A stretch of DNA of 64,000 nucleotides from Schaedlerella arabinosiphila (GTDB taxonomy: Bacteria; Bacillota; Clostridia; Lachnospirales; Lachnospiraceae). Both the position numbers and the translations under genes were made by a program. The stretch lies in the NCBI RefSeq assembly GCF_003885045.1, contig NZ_RHJS01000002.1:5945302-6009301 (forward strand), in the 5' to 3' direction. Position 1 is the stretch's first letter, and each line of letters starts with the position of its first letter. Of this stretch, positions 60,238 through 64,000 are shown piece after piece. A model generated the notes under the pieces. The model saw only the letters and a list, made by a program, of their open reading frames with translations, was not told the origin of the DNA and ran no database searches.

Positions 60238-62141
60238 TGCCAGGACCGATGAACAGAGGCCCCAGAGGTATGAAGCCCCAGGTAAAGAACCCGGGAAAGC
60301 TTCTGGCGCGGCTGATGAACTATGTTTTCCGGGATTATAAGATCCATTGTATTTTTGTATTTATCTTTATTTTCCTGGGTGTGATCGCCAATGTACAGGG
60401 AACCATGTTTACAAAAAATCTGATCGACGATTATATCACTCCGTTTCTGCTGACGGATTCGCCGGATTTTTCACCCCTTGCCCATGCCATCGGCAGGGTG
60501 GCGGTATTTTATGGGGTGGGGATTGTTTCCACCTATGCGTATAACCGGATCATGGTCACGGTGACCCAGGGTACTCTCCGGGATATGCGGAATGAACTGT
60601 TTGCCCATATGCAGAAGCTTCCGGTCAAATATTTTGACACCCATGCGCACGGCGATATCATGTCGGTTTATACCAATGATATCGACACGCTGCGGCAGAT
60701 GATCAGCCAGAGCATTCCGCAGATCATCAACAGCGCGTTTACCGTGGTGAGCGTCTTTGTCAGCATGGTGATCCTGAATATCCCACTGACCATCGTCACC
60801 TTGATCATGGTAGGATTGATGCTGTTTTGTTCTCAGAAGTCGGCCGCAAACAGCGGAAAATATTTTCTGGAACAGCAGCGGAACTTAGGGGCGGTGAACG
60901 GATTCATTGAGGAAATGATGAACGGTCAGAAGGTGGTCAAGGTCTTCTGTCATGAGGAGGAGAGTAAGAAGGAGTTTAAGAAGCTCAATGACCGGCTTTT
61001 CGTAAGCGCGGACCGGGCCAATACATTTGCCAATTTCCTCGGCCCCATCAATGCCCAGCTTGGAAATATCAGCTACGTGATCTGCGCCATCGTCGGCGGC
61101 ATCCTGGCCCTCAACAGGGTGGGTGGCTTCACGTTGGGCGGGCTGGCCAGTTTTCTGACCTTCAACAAGAGCTTCAGTATGCCCATCAATCAGGTCAGCC
61201 AGCAGTTGAATGCCATCGTTATGGCCATGGCAGGGGCGGAGAGGATCTTCCAGCTCATGGATGAACCGGAGGAGACCGACGCGGGCTATGTGACCTTGGT
61301 GAATGTGACCGAGGAAAATGGGGAACTGAAAGAGAGCAGGGAGCGCACCGGAAGATGGGCATGGAAGCATGTCCACCAGGCGGACCAGTCCGTGGACTAT
61401 GTGGAGCTTACGGGAAATGTGGTCTTTGACGGTGTGGATTTTGGATATAACGATGAGAAGATCGTGCTCCACGATGTAAAATTGTTTGCAGAGCCGGGAC
61501 AGAAGATCGCCTTTGTCGGTTCCACCGGGGCAGGCAAGACCACCATCACCAACCTGATCAACCGATTTTACGACATTCAGGACGGGAAGATCCGGTACGA
61601 CGGCATCAATGTCAACAAGATTAAAAAAGCCGATCTGCGCCGTTCCCTGGGGATCGTGCTGCAGGACACCCATCTGTTTACCGGGACGGTGAAGGAAAAT
61701 ATCCGTTTCGGCAAGCTGGACGCCACCGAGGAAGAGATCGTGGCGGCGGCAAAGCTGGCCAACGCGGACGGATTTATCCGAAGGCTGCCCAATGGGTATG
61801 ATACCATGCTCACCGGGGACGGGGCGAACTTAAGCCAGGGACAGCGGCAGCTTCTTGCCATTGCCAGGGCGGCAGTGGCAGACCCGCCGGTACTGATCCT
61901 GGACGAAGCCACAAGTTCCATCGACACCAGGACGGAGCGGATCATCCAGGAAGGCATGGACCGCCTGATGAGCGGACGGACCACATTTGTGATCGCCCAT
62001 CGGCTGTCCACGGTACGCAATTCGGACTGCATCATGGTGCTGGAACAGGGACGGATCATCGAACGGGGAACCCACGACCAGCTCATCGAGGAGCAGGGAA
62101 AATACTATCAGCTATACACAGGAAATGCCATCAGTGCATAA
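60237..62141 (+). CDS. ABC exporter half-transporter, catalytic subunit (BmrD-like)
   Basis: 634 residues: export domain with a long first outer loop (YITPFLLTDSPDFSPLAHAIG), Walker A GSTGAGKTT, signature NLSQGQRQLLAIARAA, Walker B VLILDEATSSIDT with the catalytic Glu. It forms a heterodimer with the preceding protein for export of drugs or lipophilic compounds. An insert of about 50 residues (ENGELKESRERTGRWAWKHVHQADQSVDYVEL) lies just before the ATPase domain. Confidence 0.9.
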   Translation: MPGPMNRGPRGMKPQVKNPGKLLARLMNYVFRDYKIHCIFVFIFIFLGVIANVQGTMFTKNLIDDYITPFLLTDSPDFSPLAHAIGRVAVFYGVGIVSTYAYNRIMVTVTQGTLRDMRNELFAHMQKLPVKYFDTHAHGDIMSVYTNDIDTLRQMISQSIPQIINSAFTVVSVFVSMVILNIPLTIVTLIMVGLMLFCSQKSAANSGKYFLEQQRNLGAVNGFIEEMMNGQKVVKVFCHEEESKKEFKKLNDRLFVSADRANTFANFLGPINAQLGNISYVICAIVGGILALNRVGGFTLGGLASFLTFNKSFSMPINQVSQQLNAIVMAMAGAERIFQLMDEPEETDAGYVTLVNVTEENGELKESRERTGRWAWKHVHQADQSVDYVELTGNVVFDGVDFGYNDEKIVLHDVKLFAEPGQKIAFVGSTGAGKTTITNLINRFYDIQDGKIRYDGINVNKIKKADLRRSLGIVLQDTHLFTGTVKENIRFGKLDATEEEIVAAAKLANADGFIRRLPNGYDTMLTGDGANLSQGQRQLLAIARAAVADPPVLILDEATSSIDTRTERIIQEGMDRLMSGRTTFVIAHRLSTVRNSDCIMVLEQGRIIERGTHDQLIEEQGKYYQLYTGNAISA

Positions 62142-62221
62142 GAAAAATCGGGGCGAAACGGGAATTGCCCGCTTTCAGAAAATCTGCTGCCGGCAGTTTT
62201 TCCGCATACGATGGTAAAAAA

Positions 62222-62272
62222 TTCCACCTGTACGGTTGGATGCTCTTTGAGCATCCAACCGTACAGGTGGAA
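62222..62272. repeat. Family B palindrome, intact copy
   Basis: A 24-bp arm (62222-62245, containing CACCTGTACGGTTGGATGCT) pairs without mismatch with 62249-62272 around a TTT loop, followed by AAAAAATT. It is the reference copy for the broken ones at 23.3, 24.2 and 55.8 kb, and could terminate the exporter operon. Confidence 0.8.
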
Positions 62273-62313
62273 AAAATTACTTTATAGATCGGCTGTAATG
62301 AGGAGGAGCACGG

Positions 62314-63207
62314 ATGGAATACATTCCTGCCAAAACAATCGTAACAAAGACGAAAGCCCCGTCCCAGTGGTTCGGGATTGACTATAATATGAACATTTAC
62401 AAAGGCTGCTGTCACGGCTGTATCTACTGTGACAGCCGATCCGACTGCTATCAGATCGACGATTTTGACCGTGTGCGGGCCAAGGAAAACGCGCTGCAGA
62501 TCATCCGGGACGACCTCCGACGTAAGACGAAAAGCGGCGTAGTCGGTACAGGTGCCATGAGTGACCCTTATAATCCCTTCGAAAAAAAGCTGGAACTGAC
62601 ACGCCATGCCCTGGAGCTGTGCGACGCCTTCGAATTTGGCGCGGCGGTCGCAACGAAGAGCGCGCTGATGGAGCGGGATATCGACATATTGCAGAGTATA
62701 GCGGAGCATTCCCCGGTACTCTTAAAAGTGACGGTGACAACGGCGGACGATGATCTGGCCGGGAAGATTGAACCTCATGTTTCCCGGCCGGATGCAAGGT
62801 TTCGAATGATTGAGAAGCTGAGCAAAAACGGGCTTTATACCGGTATCCTGCTGATGCCGGTGCTGCCCTTTTTGGAGGACAGTACAAATAACATCGGGGA
62901 GATCATCCGCCGTGCAGAAGCCTCCGGAGCCAGGTTTATCTATCCGGATTTCGGCATGACCCTGCGGGGAAACCAGCGGGATTGGTATTTTGCAAAGCTG
63001 GAGGAATTGTTTCCGGGGAAAGGTCTGGCAGACAAGTACTGGAAACGGTACGGCAATTATTATGAATGCCGAAGCCCCCAGGCAAAACGGTTGTGGGAGT
63101 ATTTTGCAGGGGAGTGTGAGAAGCGGGGGATTGCGTACCGGATGGAGGATATTATCAGCCAGTATAAGAGGGCTTACAGGGTGGAGCAGTTGAGGCTGAT
63201 TTTTTAG
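62314..63207 (+). CDS. SplB-like radical SAM protein (Rv2578c type)
   Basis: 297 residues. The [4Fe-4S]/SAM motif C-x3-C-x2-C is at Cys32, Cys36, Cys39 (GCCHGCIYCDS). VGTGAMSDPYNPFEKKLELTRHALEL, VATKSALMERDIDIL and VTVTTADDDLAGKIEPHVSRPDARFRMIEKL are typical of the spore-photoproduct-lyase-like branch with unknown substrate. Ribosome site GAGGAGG. Single gene. Confidence 0.88.
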   Translation: MEYIPAKTIVTKTKAPSQWFGIDYNMNIYKGCCHGCIYCDSRSDCYQIDDFDRVRAKENALQIIRDDLRRKTKSGVVGTGAMSDPYNPFEKKLELTRHALELCDAFEFGAAVATKSALMERDIDILQSIAEHSPVLLKVTVTTADDDLAGKIEPHVSRPDARFRMIEKLSKNGLYTGILLMPVLPFLEDSTNNIGEIIRRAEASGARFIYPDFGMTLRGNQRDWYFAKLEELFPGKGLADKYWKRYGNYYECRSPQAKRLWEYFAGECEKRGIAYRMEDIISQYKRAYRVEQLRLIF

Positions 63208-63225
63208 AATTTACTGTGAATCGTA

Positions 63226-63268
63226 GTTACTGGTCACGCCCCGACCAATCACTACGCTGATTGGTCGG
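63226..63268. repeat. Family A repeat with compensated hairpin
   Basis: GTTACTGGTCAC (63226-63237) followed by CCGACCAATCA / TGATTGGTCGG (63241-63251, 63258-63268) with the six-base loop CTACGC. Further on GGCGGT-ATTCAG-ACCGCC (63285-63302) is a second small hairpin. Confidence 0.6.
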
Positions 63269-63376
63269 GAGGATGCACATAAAAGGCGGTATTCAGACCG
63301 CCCATTGCCGCAGGCAATTTAAAATACGGCCAATTCCGTGATGGAGCGTCTTTGGGTATACATGCAGAGAGGTGAA

Positions 63377-63872
63377 TTATGTTGCCGCAGGAATGTGATA
63401 CTGCGCGAGTAGCTCTTTCATTCGGGCCAGTTCTGCATTTTTGTCAGCAAGCTCCGCGTCTTTATCCGCGAGCTGCTTATTTTTTTCAGCGAGGTCAGCG
63501 ATCAGGGCGTCGTTCTCAGTACGAAGGCGCTTTTGGAGGACACTGGGCAGTTCGATCAGCGGTTTTGTCATAAGGTCTACCTCCTTTCGAAAATCAGCAT
63601 GTTTTTTTAAGACTCTGTCTGCTGCACGGCGGAAAAGGTTGATGTAGTCATCAAATTCGCGTTCCGTCAGATAACCTTGTTTCCATTCATCTTCTAAGAT
63701 TAATATAACCTGGGCAGTAAAGTCTGTCAATTCCTTTTTGGTAAGCTGGCTTTTTCTTCCCGGATTCATGCGGGGGCGCAGGCGGAGCAGTACATAAGGC
63801 AGAAAAAGATCCAGATGCTTTTCATGAATTTTCCCGTTCTTTTCCGGATAAATGACCGTAGAGCGGGGGAAA
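63377..63872 (-). pseudogene. Truncated second copy of the 26.1 kb Rpn gene
   Basis: The minus strand is nearly identical to the 3' half of the Rpn gene at 26066-27085, from the FPRSTVIYPEKNGK region to the stop and about 70 bp beyond. The 5' half is missing; 33 codons matching 26471-26569 are deleted in frame, and the coiled-coil tail has lost 21 residues. Upstream of the homology the sequence is unrelated. The nuclease core (RLSDITLLV, ECQ) is absent, so this is a dead fragment. Confidence 0.85.
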
Positions 63873-63929
63873 TATATCGAATCAGGTGAAGAACAATACA
63901 AACCAAAACCAAGAGAAAAGAAAGCGGAC
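63873..63929 (+). pseudogene. 3' tail of an unknown gene next to the Rpn fragment
   Basis: The plus frame reads ESGEEQYKPKPREKKAD and stops at 63927-63929, followed at once by a good terminator. It looks like the last residues of a real protein whose body was lost where the Rpn fragment joined. An ATG at 63853 would give only 25 residues. Confidence 0.35.
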
Positions 63930-63938
63930 TAAAAGGCA

Positions 63939-63975
63939 GGGAAGAGCGTACTTAAAATCGTTCTTCCCTCTTTTT
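63939..63975 (+). terminator. Terminator at the right edge
   Basis: GGGAAGAGCG (63939-63948) pairs with CGTTCTTCCC (63959-63968, one mismatch), followed by TCTTTTT. It serves the plus-strand tail before it. Confidence 0.75.
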
Positions 63976-64000
63976 CGCCCATCCTGCCGGCCGAACATCG

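Overview
The window reads as chromosomal DNA of a gut-type clostridium, most likely family Lachnospiraceae. This is inferred from the gene families (GlgC/GlgD pair, rbsKDACB order, DUF819 transporter, BmrCD-like exporter, many AAA/PD-(D/E)XK and Rpn-type proteins), strong GGAGG ribosome sites, sigma-A style promoters and intermediate GC. No rRNA, tRNA, CRISPR array, transposase of a classical IS family or integrase was seen.

Layout. 1-2203: a window-edge Rrf2 regulator, a small gene remnant and an AAA/PD-(D/E)XK protein. 2270-7591 (minus): a response regulator/sensor kinase pair and a LolD/MacB-type ABC transporter. 7909-11454: a solute-binding lipoprotein with a hybrid histidine kinase. 11484-16879: an XRE-cupin regulator divergent from a peptide-scavenging operon (dipeptide epimerase, DUF819 permease, CocE-type hydrolase). 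16938-23248 (minus): a complete ribose locus rbsR, rbsK, rbsD, rbsA, rbsC, rbsB. 23560-27085: a CPBP protease, an SPFH protein with a ribbon-helix-helix partner, and an Rpn nuclease. 27312-29899: TPP riboswitch with attenuator, then thiM-thiE-thiD (thiamine salvage). 30035-31100: lrgA-lrgB. 31172-32466: debris of a sugar-uptake locus (AraC regulator, ABC permease, GH36 alpha-galactosidase), all broken. 32548-37847: an Rpn-like protein, two paralogous lipoproteins with a WYL regulator, and a small FliF/EscJ-like membrane protein. 38107-49984: several AAA/PD-(D/E)XK proteins (intact and broken), a DUF2325 gene with an unusual leader, and a split two-component/ABC resistance-type cluster. 50574-52915: glgC-glgD. 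53133-57480: an esterase, a siroheme nitrite/sulfite reductase-like protein, a YCII protein and an Rpn protein. 57899-62141: a MarR regulator with a heterodimeric ABC exporter. 62314-63207: a SplB-like radical SAM protein. The right end holds a decayed second copy of the 26.1 kb Rpn gene and the 3' tail of an unknown gene.

How it works together. Most of the window is catabolism and uptake (ribose, peptides, thiamine precursors, probably pyruvate), glycogen synthesis, and envelope stress or drug sensing. Between these blocks lie three families of palindromic intergenic repeats and ten AAA/PD-(D/E)XK or Rpn-type genes in all stages from intact to fragmentary.

The signals most worth a second look are: four AACAATT boxes at an exact 16-bp period before the MarR/exporter operon; a perfect 14-bp palindrome filling a promoter spacer before the lipoprotein pair; the GTTAG-N6-CTAAC boxes and structured leader of the DUF2325 gene; a palindromic repeat split by a 141-bp insert; and the scar of a deleted sugar operon.
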